A stretch of DNA of 64,000 bases. Source: Ponticaulis profundi (GTDB lineage: Bacteria > Pseudomonadota > Alphaproteobacteria > Caulobacterales > Hyphomonadaceae). Position 1 is the first letter of the stretch, and each line of letters opens with the position of its first letter. The stretch is taken from contig NZ_JBHSSW010000005.1 in assembly GCF_042659465.1 (NCBI RefSeq), positions 124,001-188,000 on the forward strand, given 5' to 3'. Under the pieces are notes generated by a model. It was not told the DNA's origin. It did not search any database and saw nothing but the letters and a program-made list of their open reading frames with translations. The position numbers and the translations under genes were made by a program. Of the stretch, positions 24,401 through 32,538 are shown one piece after another.

Positions 24401-24967
24401 ATGGCAAACATCATCGAGACGCTTGAAAAAGAAGAAATCGCCCGCGTCACCGAGGGCAAGTCGTATCCGGAGTTTTCTGCCGGCGACACGCTGACGGTAA
24501 ACGTCCGCATTAAGGAAGGCGAGCGCGAGCGCGTTCAGCGTTTCGAAGGCGTTTGCATTGCCCGTTCAGGCGGCGGCGTGAACGAAAACTTCACGGTTCG
24601 CAAAATCTCTTTCGGCGAAGGCGTCGAACGTGTCTTCCCACTCTACTCTCCAAACATTGAGAGCATCGAAGTGAAGCGTAAGGGTAAAGTTCGCCGTGCG
24701 AAACTTTACTATCTGCGTGACCGTCGCGGTAAATCTGCTCGTATTGCTGAGCGCACAAGCGGCCACGGCATCGAAGTTCGCGAGAACATTCTCGGCAAGA
24801 CAGAGCGTAAGCGCGCCAACCAGGCAGCGAAAGCTGAGCGTAAGGCACGCGCCGCTGAAGAGCGCGCTGCTGTCGAAGCTGCAAAGAAAGCCGAAGCTGA
24901 CGCCGCTGCTGCAGCAGCCGCTGAGGCCGCAGCAGCAGCTGAAGCTGAGAACAAAACAGAAGAATAG
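24401..24967 (+). CDS. rplS: 50S ribosomal protein L19
   Basis: 188 residues. The first 120 are canonical L19 (FSAGDTLTVNVRIKEGERER, ENFTVRKISFGEGVERVFP, RRAKLYYLRDRRGKSARI). The last 60 form an Ala/Glu/Lys-rich, probably helical extension, longer than in E. coli but known in Caulobacter relatives. L19 sits at the 30S-50S interface. It is co-transcribed with trmD and ends at a strong terminator. Confidence 0.97.
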   Translation: MANIIETLEKEEIARVTEGKSYPEFSAGDTLTVNVRIKEGERERVQRFEGVCIARSGGGVNENFTVRKISFGEGVERVFPLYSPNIESIEVKRKGKVRRAKLYYLRDRRGKSARIAERTSGHGIEVRENILGKTERKRANQAAKAERKARAAEERAAVEAAKKAEADAAAAAAAEAAAAAEAENKTEE

Positions 24968-25008
24968 AAACCTCCACCGGATTTCCGGCGGGTTTCTGAA
25001 CCGATCAG

Positions 25009-25036
25009 AAGGCAGGCCTCAGGGCCTGCCTTTTTT
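25009..25036 (+). terminator. Terminator of trmD-rplS
   Basis: AAGGCAGGCC, 3-base loop, GGGCCTGCC, then six T. Confidence 0.92.
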
Positions 25037-25105
25037 AATGGTGTTTACCTGCTTGCGTGCACCTGAGGGCTCAGGCATGCTCGCGGCGCAACGAGGGGTT
25101 GGGCC

Positions 25106-26035
25106 ATGGCACAGACACGTGAAACGCGCGACACCAAAGGCATTATCAGCTTTCTGATCGCAACCTTTGTTGTCACCTGGGGCCTTGTCCTGATTGCCAC
25201 ACGCGTGCCAGAAGCACTCACGGCGATGGTTCTGTCACTCTGCATGCTTGTTCCTGCCAGCGTCGCCATCTTCATTCAGAAACTGGTGCTTAAGCGGAAA
25301 CTGATTGGCGATAACGGCCTGATGATTCGCGTCGGGAATTTCATCTGGCTGGGCCTGTCTTACGCCGGCATGTTGGCACTGCTGTTTGCCGTTTATGCAC
25401 TAACCTTCATCATTTCACCGGATGTTTTCAATTTTGATACGCCAGTTATGGCACAGCTTGCCGCAACACCGTTCGCGGCGCTCACGCCGCCGGGCACGGT
25501 TGCCGCGCTTCTGGGCATTGGACTGACCATCGGCCTCATAACGAACTCCCTCTTTTACCTGGGAGAAGAGATTGGCTGGCGGGGGTTTCTCACGCCAAAG
25601 CTGGAAAGCTGGTTTGGTCGGCGCGCCTTGCTGATCACCGGTGTGATCTGGGCCGTCTGGCATACGCCCATGATCGTGCTGCTGGGGCATAACTATCCCG
25701 ATTCCCCTTGGCTCGGTCATCTCGTCTGGATCCCGATCGTAATCTGCCTGTCGATCATCTTTCAGTCATCCCAATTGAAATCAGGCATGGTTTTCGCGCC
25801 CGCAATGCTTCATGGCATGCTCAATCAAGTGGCTGGCGTTGTGACCATGATGATGATGGCACCCGATGTGTTCAATCCGCTCCTGCACGGCATGACGGGC
25901 CTGATCGCGCTCATAATACTGGTCCCGATCTCGATGTTCCTTTATCTGCGCTACCCGTATCACGGAGCTTATCCCGGCGAGCTAGACTTAGCCGAAGATC
26001 AAATTTCGAGTGACGCGCAACGAAATGTGACTTAA
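25106..26035 (+). CDS. CPBP-family intramembrane glutamic protease
   Basis: 309 residues with about eight membrane helices. The active-site motifs are GEEIGWRGFL (the EExxxR block), AVWHTPMIVL and a third His in MLHGMLNQ. The family includes CAAX proteases and bacteriocin immunity proteins; most bacterial members have no known substrate. It starts 70 bases after the rplS terminator. Confidence 0.88.
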   Translation: MAQTRETRDTKGIISFLIATFVVTWGLVLIATRVPEALTAMVLSLCMLVPASVAIFIQKLVLKRKLIGDNGLMIRVGNFIWLGLSYAGMLALLFAVYALTFIISPDVFNFDTPVMAQLAATPFAALTPPGTVAALLGIGLTIGLITNSLFYLGEEIGWRGFLTPKLESWFGRRALLITGVIWAVWHTPMIVLLGHNYPDSPWLGHLVWIPIVICLSIIFQSSQLKSGMVFAPAMLHGMLNQVAGVVTMMMMAPDVFNPLLHGMTGLIALIILVPISMFLYLRYPYHGAYPGELDLAEDQISSDAQRNVT

Positions 26036-26072
26036 CGGATTTACCCTAGGTTACAGAAAAGGGCTGAGCCTC

Positions 26073-26507
26073 ATGGGTATTTTAAAGGAATTCAAGGAAT
26101 TCGCGTCTCGCGGTAATGTCGTCGACCTCGCTGTCGGCTTCATTCTGGGCGGCGCATTTTCGACCATCGTCAAATCACTGGTCAATGATGTCATCATGCC
26201 ACCAATCGGGCTCATCCTCGGCGGCGTGGACTTTTCAGCCATGAAATATGTGATGAAAGACGCTGTAACCGGCGCAGACGGCGCCGTGGTCGAACCGGAA
26301 GTGGCGATCAATTACGGCCTTTTCATCAACAACGTCATCTCGTTCCTGATTCTGGCGCTGATCCTGTTCTTCCTGATCCGCACCATGAACAAGCTGAAAG
26401 CGCGCTGGGAAGACCCGGCAAGCCCGGAAGAGCCGCCAGCCAAGCCGCGCCAGGAAGTCCTGCTTGAGGAGATCCGGGACGCACTGGTCCAGAAAAAAGC
26501 CGACTAA
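26073..26507 (+). CDS. mscL: Large-conductance mechanosensitive channel
   Basis: 144 residues. The N-terminal amphipathic helix and first membrane helix (EFKEFASRGNVVDLAVGFIL), the GGVDFS loop and the second helix (NNVISFLILALILFFLIRTM) are typical, followed by the charged C-terminal bundle. It releases solutes on hypo-osmotic shock. It ends at a strong terminator. Confidence 0.96.
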   Translation: MGILKEFKEFASRGNVVDLAVGFILGGAFSTIVKSLVNDVIMPPIGLILGGVDFSAMKYVMKDAVTGADGAVVEPEVAINYGLFINNVISFLILALILFFLIRTMNKLKARWEDPASPEEPPAKPRQEVLLEEIRDALVQKKAD

Positions 26508-26514
26508 ATCAGAG

Positions 26515-26547
26515 AAAGCCCGATGGTCGTCATCGGGCTTTTCTTTC
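26515..26547 (+). terminator. Terminator of mscL, possibly bidirectional
   Basis: AAAGCCCGATG, 5-base loop, CATCGGGCTTT, then a T-rich stretch. The convergent gene ends seven bases further on. Confidence 0.88.
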
Positions 26548-26553
26548 AGACGA

Positions 26554-27390
26554 CTATTCCTTGACGTATTTGACGAGGAACTGATCGGTCTTGCCCCGGA
26601 CTTCCGGCGCAAAGACATTCATTGTCAGATCATCATCCGGATGCGCAAACAAGTCCGAGCTTTCTGTCAGGACCAGACCATTTTCCGTGGCCAGGCCATC
26701 AATGATCACCGGATCGATCCGGTGGGTATCGCCACCTGTTGTCGGCGGGCTCCCGGCTGGCGCTTTATGATCCTGCATGACGAGCGCGCCGCCCGACTTC
26801 AGAACACGAGCAATCTCGGCAAAGCTTGGGTTTGCTTCCCCCAGCCCATCTGATCGATCGGGTGTGTACCAGAGCTCATGCGGTCCCATGATCCAGGTGA
26901 CGACGTCGATGCTTTCATCCGGCAATGCTGAGAAATCATCGAAGTCTGTGCGCAGATAGCTCACGGTTTCTGGCAAACCGACCAGGCGCGGTGGATCTCC
27001 ACCACCCCAGAAATTATCGAATTCCTGTGGGTTCTGCATGTAGACCATACCTTCCTCGCCAACCACTGCGGCCAGAAGAGAGGTAAAATATCCACCGCCC
27101 GCTTCAAGCTCCAGCACGGTGTCACCCGGCTCGACGCCGGTAAACGCAAGCGTTTCGGCTGGCAGACGGGCTTCATCCTTTTCGAGGTCTTCCTCTGATC
27201 GTAAGTCACTGGCAAGCGCTGACGAATAGTCATAGACAACCGGCGTTTCCGCAGGCGTGGGGGTTGCGACGGGCGTCGGCGTTTCAGTAGCCACTGGCGG
27301 CTCTGCAGGCTCGACCGGCGGTGGGGTTGTCGTCTCACAGGCAGCAAGCGCCAGGAGCGAAGCTCCGGCCAACAAAATGAAATGTTTCAT
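26554..27390 (-). CDS. Exported lipoprotein with SAM-methyltransferase-like domain (COG4798 type)
   Basis: 278 residues. A signal peptide ends in the lipobox LALAAC; a Pro/Thr/Glu-rich linker follows (about 20-50). The rest is a Rossmann methyltransferase-like domain with TLAFTGVEPGDTVLELEAGG (motif I) and IARVLKSGGALVMQDHKAP. SAM is not known outside the cytoplasm, so enzymatic methylation there is doubtful. Such exported predicted methyltransferases are widespread in proteobacteria but unexplained. A strong GGAGGAGG precedes the ATG. Confidence 0.85.
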   Translation of the reverse strand: MKHFILLAGASLLALAACETTTPPPVEPAEPPVATETPTPVATPTPAETPVVYDYSSALASDLRSEEDLEKDEARLPAETLAFTGVEPGDTVLELEAGGGYFTSLLAAVVGEEGMVYMQNPQEFDNFWGGGDPPRLVGLPETVSYLRTDFDDFSALPDESIDVVTWIMGPHELWYTPDRSDGLGEANPSFAEIARVLKSGGALVMQDHKAPAGSPPTTGGDTHRIDPVIIDGLATENGLVLTESSDLFAHPDDDLTMNVFAPEVRGKTDQFLVKYVKE

Positions 27391-27498
27391 GCGTCCTCCT
27401 CCTTCGATCTACATAAGGTAAACCAGTTTGAGGCTGCATGCTTGCACATTTGCGTGAAGCGCGCGGACGTTTAACGGCCCGCGCACATCACAGCGCTT

Positions 27499-27915
27499 TC
27501 AATTCACCTGAGACAGGCCGGTCGCCACCTGATGACGCGGCGGTTGAAACACAATGTCTCCGACAGTGAATTCGCGATAATCGCAGGTCAGCTCCACGCC
27601 AGCCGGAATATCAACGAGCGCCACCCCATAATCCGGCGCACTGAAATCCAGATTCGGCGCGTCGCTATGGTTCATGAAACGTCCCTCATCGGCGTCGAGC
27701 GCCAGAAAGCCTGGATGCATGGGCATGTCATAGCCATACCGCTCCAGAAATTCGCGTGTCCGGTCATCGCTGTCGGCCAGCGTCTGAAGCGGAATCAATT
27801 GATCAAAACGGGTATCAAATCGCCAGACAACATCGCCCTTGCGAATATTGTCGTGAGAGAACACACCCAGACCTTCAATGGAAGAAGGCGCGAGATAGGC
27901 GCGAACAAGCATCAT
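27499..27915 (-). CDS. SET-domain protein
   Basis: 138 residues from adjacent ATG codons at 27915 or 27912. The SET core is recognisable: GLGVFSHDNIRKGDVVWRFD, GRFMNHSDAPNLDF and the catalytic-region CDYREF. Stand-alone bacterial SET proteins may methylate lysines of host or own proteins, but few have defined targets. It lies downstream of hisN on the same strand with a 123-base gap. Confidence 0.87.
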   Translation of the reverse strand: MMLVRAYLAPSSIEGLGVFSHDNIRKGDVVWRFDTRFDQLIPLQTLADSDDRTREFLERYGYDMPMHPGFLALDADEGRFMNHSDAPNLDFSAPDYGVALVDIPAGVELTCDYREFTVGDIVFQPPRHQVATGLSQVN

Positions 27916-28038
27916 TTTAAAAACGTCCTGAAATCCGGATCGTCACCGGACATGTCCCTTATGGGCAGAACCCAGCGCGGACGATTGGCGCGCGAAGTGA
28001 AATAAGGGGTAGAAAATGCGAGCTTGGCAAGCGGGAAA

Positions 28039-28881
28039 TTACTGCTGGCCAATACCTGCCCGTCGCCCGGCAGACCGACGCAATGAGATGATGGCCTGAT
28101 CCATGATCTCTTGCGAAGCCGCACAAGCCAGTTGCGGCCCAAGGCGGGCCGGCGCCCCTGTCCAGTCGCAAGCCACACCACCTGCGCCGCGCACCACAGG
28201 GATCAATGCGGCGATGTCATGCGGCTTCAGGCTGGTCTCTGTCACCAGATGAATATTGCCCGCCGCAAGGCGTGCGTAGGCATAGGCATCAAGCCCATAG
28301 CGGGTGAGCTTTGCCGTCTGACGCAAGTGTTCGAATGCACCGCGTTCTGATGGCGTCAGAATGAAAGGGTCTGTTGTTGAAAGAATGGAGTCTGTGAGTT
28401 TGCTCAGCGCATCCACATGCAGCGGCTGTGTCTCTCCGCGCGCCTCCAGAACCGCGCCATCGGTCCAGCCGATATAGCGCTCCTGCAGATAAGGTTGCTC
28501 AATCACGCCGATCTTCGGATCCTCTTCAAATGCGCAACCAATCAGCGTTGTCCAGCTTGGCAGACCAGCAATGAAAGCACGGGTGCCATCAACCGGGTCG
28601 AGATACCAGGTCCAACCGGAACGTCCTTCACGCAGTCCGAACTCTTCACCATTGATGGCATCGTCCGGCGCTTCTTTCTCGAGAAAGGCGCGCATGACGG
28701 CTTCCGCATCGCGGTCGGCCTTCGTGACAGGGTCGAAATCACCGGCCCCCGCCTTGTCTTCAGTTTCCCCATGACGGCGAAACAGAGACAGCGTCACCTC
28801 GCTTGCAAGATCAGCAAGCTTGCGCGCAATCTCGAGGCGCTGCGCATCGTGTTCGGAAGGTTGAGGCAATGCAGTCGTCAT
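28039..28881 (-). CDS. hisN: Inositol-monophosphatase-family histidinol-phosphatase
   Basis: 280 residues. Metal motifs TKADRDAE, NGEEFGLREG, WYLDPVDGTRAFIAG and KPHDIAALIPVVRGAGG match the HisN branch of the IMPase family. It would dephosphorylate histidinol phosphate in histidine synthesis. An inositol or PAP phosphatase is the alternative, but the TRAFIAGLPSW segment favours HisN. Confidence 0.85.
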   Translation of the reverse strand: MTTALPQPSEHDAQRLEIARKLADLASEVTLSLFRRHGETEDKAGAGDFDPVTKADRDAEAVMRAFLEKEAPDDAINGEEFGLREGRSGWTWYLDPVDGTRAFIAGLPSWTTLIGCAFEEDPKIGVIEQPYLQERYIGWTDGAVLEARGETQPLHVDALSKLTDSILSTTDPFILTPSERGAFEHLRQTAKLTRYGLDAYAYARLAAGNIHLVTETSLKPHDIAALIPVVRGAGGVACDWTGAPARLGPQLACAASQEIMDQAIISLRRSAGRRAGIGQQ

Positions 28882-28912
28882 CCTGCTTCCCTGCCCCAGC
28901 TTTCCAATTCAA

Positions 28913-29305
28913 TCAAGCAACGTCTGTCGCATCGCCCTGCAGAGCCTTGGCCAGCTCGAGAAGTCGCTTCCGTGGACGCTCATCCAAACGGTAATAGGCG
29001 CGAACCAGTTCCAGCGTTTCCTTCTGAGACAGGATATCACCATCCATCTCTTCCGAGTCATTTGCTGGCTTTACGGCAGAGTCGAGATCGACGATGCCAT
29101 CGAAGAAGTACTGAACCTTCACGTTCAACGCGCGAGAGAGATCGAACAGACGTCCGGATGTAATACGGTTCGCGCCACACTCATATTTTTGAATCTGCTG
29201 AAACCGCACGCCAACGTGACCTGCCAGCTCCTGTTGTGTCAGCCCAAGCAGGCGACGGCGACGGCGAAGTCGTTTTCCAACATGTAGATCGATATCGGTG
29301 GCCAT
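28913..29305 (-). CDS. XRE-family regulator of the PhrR/PraR type
   Basis: 130 residues. A Cro/C1 helix-turn-helix lies at about 8-65 (IDLHVGKRLRRRRRLLGLTQ, FQQIQKYECGANRITSGRL). The tail ends in a short helix with a TDVA terminus. It resembles rhizobial PhrR/PraR, which control quorum sensing, biofilm and stress genes; this is a family match, not a functional assignment. GGAGGG precedes the ATG. It is divergent from a candidate small RNA gene. Confidence 0.87.
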   Translation of the reverse strand: MATDIDLHVGKRLRRRRRLLGLTQQELAGHVGVRFQQIQKYECGANRITSGRLFDLSRALNVKVQYFFDGIVDLDSAVKPANDSEEMDGDILSQKETLELVRAYYRLDERPRKRLLELAKALQGDATDVA

Positions 29306-29501
29306 AATTGCCCTCCAGGTTAGCTCTACCGTCCCATCAAGGGACGCTTTCGCCTATCAGGAGCAATCCGCATGCCGTTTTCGCGGCAACTCACGATACC
29401 ATTTTGCTGCGGCGCACAATAATAATTCCCCATAAAATAGAATTTTAATCACTGACATGTGCTTTTTTCTGCGATGCGACGGATTTTCGCACATTAGGGG
29501 C

Positions 29502-29529
29502 TTGCATTTATTGCGCCGCAACGTATTTT
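29502..29529 (+). promoter_or_regulatory. Promoter of the candidate small RNA
   Basis: -35 TTGCAT (29502-29507), 16-base spacer containing the palindrome TTGCGCCGCAA, and -10 TATTTT (29524-29529). A transcript would begin near 29536. Confidence 0.65.
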
Positions 29530-29535
29530 GAATGC

Positions 29536-29616
29536 ACAACGTTTTGCGTTGTCGCCCTCATTTGGGGCGTTTCCTCCCTATGACTTCTGCCGCGCCTTAT
29601 GGCGCGGCTTTTTTTT
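29536..29616 (+). ncRNA. Candidate trans-acting small RNA, alpha-r8/MmgR (suhB-RNA) like
   Basis: About 80 nt between a good promoter and a strong terminator, with no open frame. Hairpin 1 is ACAACG (29536-29541) with CGTTGT (29547-29552). Hairpin 2 is CGCCC (29553-29557) with GGGCG (29565-29569). A single-stranded TTTCCTCCCTA (29570-29580) follows, and a GC-rich terminator hairpin ends in eight T. Two hairpins, an anti-Shine-Dalgarno CU-rich linker and a terminator is the layout I recall for the alpha-r8/MmgR family, which limits PHB granule protein in Sinorhizobium. The terminator overlaps the 3' end of the convergent amidohydrolase gene. Confidence 0.68.
29589..29616 (+). terminator. Terminator on the plus strand with no protein gene upstream
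   Basis: GCCGCGCC, TTAT loop, GGCGCGGC, then eight T on the plus strand. It can only serve the candidate small RNA, since both neighbouring genes are on the minus strand. Confidence 0.9.
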
Positions 29617-30487
29617 GGTCAGCCCAGTCCAAGATAATTTGTGCAGCGCACAAAAAATCACGGCTGAATTTGCGTGCACCCGCATGAACCGCAACCTCTG
29701 ATTCATCCATATAGATTCGTCGATTGATCTCGATCTGGATAGCCTGCCGGTCTTCGAGCGGGCGACCATGCTTTTCAGTCAGATAGCCCCCTGCATAAGG
29801 CACGTTCCGCAACACCCGATAGCCGCGGCGCACAAAGGTCCCCTCAACCAGACGCGCCAGGCTTTCGTCACAGGAACTTCCATGTCGCGTGCCAAGCACG
29901 ATATCCGCCTGCACTCGGCGCCCCCCAATGATGGAGGGCATGGAGTGGCAATCAACCAGAACCGCCTGCCCATGGCGGGCGTAGATCGCATTCAGCTGAT
30001 CATCCAGCACAGCGTGGAAAGGCGCATAGGCGAGCGCGAGACGCTGGTCGGCCTCTTTACGGCTGAGCTTTCGGGCGTGAATGTCTTCACCGGATGCCGC
30101 GATGCGTGGAATGCAGCCCAACCCCGCCTCTACCCGCGGACTACGTTCTCCTGCCGGCGTGGGCGGGCCATCGCGGAACATCCGCGAGTCGAGCTCATTC
30201 TCCGACCGGTTCAAATCCACGAAGGAGCGGGGATAGTTGGCGGTCAGAAGCCCTGCCCCCAACTCGGTCACGCCCGCAATCAGTTCGTCGACATAAGCAT
30301 CCTCGACCCGACGCAGATCCATCAATGGCACGCGCAGGAGTTTACGAAAATCTTCCGGATAGTACCGGCCGCTATGTGGTGAGGAAAAGAGCACAGACGA
30401 AGCCTCTGACGGCGCAATCAGTGAAAATGCGCGCGTTTCCTGCTCATGAAGCTGAAGGCCGTTGGAAAGTGTATGCTCTTTCGTCAT
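29597..30487 (-). CDS. N-formylglutamate amidohydrolase family protein
   Basis: 296 residues. Typical features are SSPHSGRYYP near the N-terminus, RVEDAYVDEL, ANYPRSFVDLNRSENELD and VDCHSMPS. The family hydrolyses N-formyl-L-glutamate in histidine degradation, but no other hut gene is near, and the linkage to cpdR is conserved in Caulobacter relatives, so its role may be different. Its stop codon lies in the loop of the small-RNA terminator. Confidence 0.9.
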   Translation of the reverse strand: MTKEHTLSNGLQLHEQETRAFSLIAPSEASSVLFSSPHSGRYYPEDFRKLLRVPLMDLRRVEDAYVDELIAGVTELGAGLLTANYPRSFVDLNRSENELDSRMFRDGPPTPAGERSPRVEAGLGCIPRIAASGEDIHARKLSRKEADQRLALAYAPFHAVLDDQLNAIYARHGQAVLVDCHSMPSIIGGRRVQADIVLGTRHGSSCDESLARLVEGTFVRRGYRVLRNVPYAGGYLTEKHGRPLEDRQAIQIEINRRIYMDESEVAVHAGARKFSRDFLCAAQIILDWADQKKAAP

Positions 30488-30600
30488 TGGTGTTATGGTT
30501 TTTGTGGCAGTTGAACAGTTAAGTCCAGCTTTCTGTTCATGGTCAATTTACATTGCTGCATGATAGTATGTTCCGGAATGGTGGATAACAGGACAACGAC

Positions 30601-30960
30601 ATGACAAAGATCCTGCTTGCTGAAGATGATGATTCTTTGCGCAGCTTTCTGACTGCGGCTCTGAAACGCGCCGGGCATGATGTGCAATCTTTTGAAGATG
30701 GCGATGGCGCGCTGACGGCGCTGGAGCGCGAAGTCTTCGACCTCTTGCTGACGGATATTCAGATGCCTGGCATTGACGGGATTGAGCTGGCACGTCGTGG
30801 CGCCGAACTCGACCCAGCCATGAAAATTGTCTTCATCACAGGCTTTGCAGCGGTTGCGCTTTCCAACAAGGCAAACACACCGGCTGGCGCCAAAATCCTT
30901 TCCAAGCCGTTCCACCTGCGCGAGCTCGTCGACGAGGTTGAGCGCGTGATGGCAGCCTGA
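30601..30960 (+). CDS. cpdR: Single-domain response regulator CpdR
   Basis: 119 residues, receiver only. ILLAEDDDSLRSFLTAALKR, phospho-acceptor Asp52 in LLTDIQMPG, FITGFAAVAL and SKPFHLRELVDEVE match Caulobacter CpdR closely. Unphosphorylated CpdR primes ClpXP to degrade PdeA, CtrA and others at the cell pole; phosphate arrives from CckA through ChpT. It therefore belongs with divL at 39-41 kb. CAGGA precedes the ATG. Confidence 0.94.
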   Translation: MTKILLAEDDDSLRSFLTAALKRAGHDVQSFEDGDGALTALEREVFDLLLTDIQMPGIDGIELARRGAELDPAMKIVFITGFAAVALSNKANTPAGAKILSKPFHLRELVDEVERVMAA

Positions 30961-30982
30961 ACACAGCAGATCGAGCATGATG

Positions 30983-31016
30983 AAGGCCTGACCGGATCTC
31001 ACGGCAGGCCTTTTTT
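30983..31016 (+). terminator. Terminator of cpdR
   Basis: AAGGCCTG (30983-30990) and CAGGCCTT (31005-31012) around a 14-base loop, ending in six T. Confidence 0.82.
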
Positions 31017-31027
31017 ATGAGTGGGGT

Positions 31028-31948
31028 CTAGCCCTCGCTGCTCATTTCAGCATCCCGGCCCTCACGATCCGGCGCCGTCTTGACCGGCCACGCTTCGGGA
31101 CGGAAAGACAATGTGGATTGCGGGAACGGAATGGTGACATCTGCCTCATCCAGCGCATCTTTCACAGCGAATGCGACTTCATCATAGGAATTGCGCTGCG
31201 CCTTAGGCTGACTGTCGGTCCACCAAAGCAATTTGAAATCGATACTGGAGCCCCCAAAGCCGACACATTTGACTTCGGTTTCTTTCGACGTGCTGACCGT
31301 ATCACACGTCGAAAGCGCGCCCTGCAGAGCTTCACGAACGGCGCGCATGTCTGAATCATAATCGACGCCCACAACAAGCTCCTGACGTTTGAGCGTCTGG
31401 TCTGTCTGTATCTCGAGCGGGTTCTGAAACAGATAAGCGTTTGGGACGATGATCAGTTCGCCATCGGTATCGCGGACATGCGTTTCGCGGATTCGGATGT
31501 CCTCAATGCGGCCAAATATCTCCTGACATTCAATCACATCCCCTATCCGCATTTTCTTGCGTGCCAAGATGAACACCCCCGCAAGGAAATTTTCGAAAAC
31601 ATCCTTGAAGGCAAAGCCGACCGCCAGCGAGGTCAGTCCGAGGCCTGCAATCATATTGGCGGGCGTCACCGACGGGAAAACAATCGTCACAGCAAAGGCG
31701 AATGCCAGAATCCAGGTCGCAATCATGATCAGATTGTCGGCGAGCCGGATCAGCGCGCTTCGCATCCGTGTGCGCTTCATCAGTGAAGTAATCCCGGCGC
31801 GAACAAAACGCCCCACCAGCAGGAAGACGGCAAAGACGATAACGGCAATAAGGATTTGCGGGAGGCTCTCGAAAAAGCCACTAAGGATCTTCTCAACAGC
31901 AGTGAAGATCAGATCGATGGGATTGATGTCCATAGACATCGAACACAT
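31028..31948 (-). CDS. Small-conductance mechanosensitive channel (MscS family)
   Basis: About 306 residues. Three possible ATGs (31948, 31939, 31933) lie close together. The longest frame (to 32026) would overlap the next gene, so I prefer the shorter ones. Three membrane helices, then the pore-lining helix with GLGLTSLAVGFAFKDVFENF, the beta domain and C-terminal region. The size is close to E. coli MscS (286). It opens on membrane tension to release solutes. Confidence 0.9.
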   Translation of the reverse strand: MCSMSMDINPIDLIFTAVEKILSGFFESLPQILIAVIVFAVFLLVGRFVRAGITSLMKRTRMRSALIRLADNLIMIATWILAFAFAVTIVFPSVTPANMIAGLGLTSLAVGFAFKDVFENFLAGVFILARKKMRIGDVIECQEIFGRIEDIRIRETHVRDTDGELIIVPNAYLFQNPLEIQTDQTLKRQELVVGVDYDSDMRAVREALQGALSTCDTVSTSKETEVKCVGFGGSSIDFKLLWWTDSQPKAQRNSYDEVAFAVKDALDEADVTIPFPQSTLSFRPEAWPVKTAPDREGRDAEMSSEG

Positions 31949-32000
31949 CAGCGAAAGGCTGGTTCCCTTGGCGTCCCAATAACTTCGGCTTTTTGCTAAA

Positions 32001-32423
32001 TCAGCGAGTCGGTTTCGCGCGAACAAGCAAATACAGGATGAAGGTCAGCAGGATGGTAACGCCGAGATGCACCATTTTGGCGTTCACGATTCCAAAATTC
32101 ACGAACATCGCCAGGAACAATGCATTATAGAGCGCCAGCAGCCATACACCCCAGATGCGCTTGAACAACGCCCCAAGCGCCCCGAGTGTCATGGCGAGCC
32201 CCATCGCACCGCTGAACAAGGTGTAAGCGAGTGGCGAAAAAGGAATGATGGCACTCTCATTCATGTCGGGCAGCGCATCGGACAGCAACTGTCTGCCGCT
32301 TTCAAAATCTGCAGACTGAAGCAGGCCCGCCCCAATCAGCAGAAACATCACCGTTCCGAACAGGCGAAGGGCGCCATAGACCAGCAAACCCAATGACAGG
32401 ATCACTCTTACAATCATCAACAT
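32001..32423 (-). CDS. Four-helix membrane protein of unknown function
   Basis: 140 residues with four predicted membrane helices (about 3-32, 62-85, 88-110 and 114-134). Between helices 1 and 2 lies a conserved-looking loop GRQLLSDALPDMNESAIIPF. It resembles small uncharacterised integral membrane families. Same strand as the MscS gene, 52 bases upstream of it. Confidence 0.7.
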   Translation of the reverse strand: MLMIVRVILSLGLLVYGALRLFGTVMFLLIGAGLLQSADFESGRQLLSDALPDMNESAIIPFSPLAYTLFSGAMGLAMTLGALGALFKRIWGVWLLALYNALFLAMFVNFGIVNAKMVHLGVTILLTFILYLLVRAKPTR

Positions 32424-32538
32424 GTCGACGCCTCCGCCTTCCCCTCGCAGATTGATCAGAATTGAGCCTTTGCCGTGACATTCCGCTCAGCGGAGATTAT
32501 TCGGCTTAGACGCAGTGCTGAAAAACAGAACAGAATGG

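Noticed and set aside
30200..30230. tRNA T-loop-like GGTTCAAATCC
   Set aside because: Inside the N-formylglutamate amidohydrolase coding sequence, with no acceptor or anticodon stem around it.
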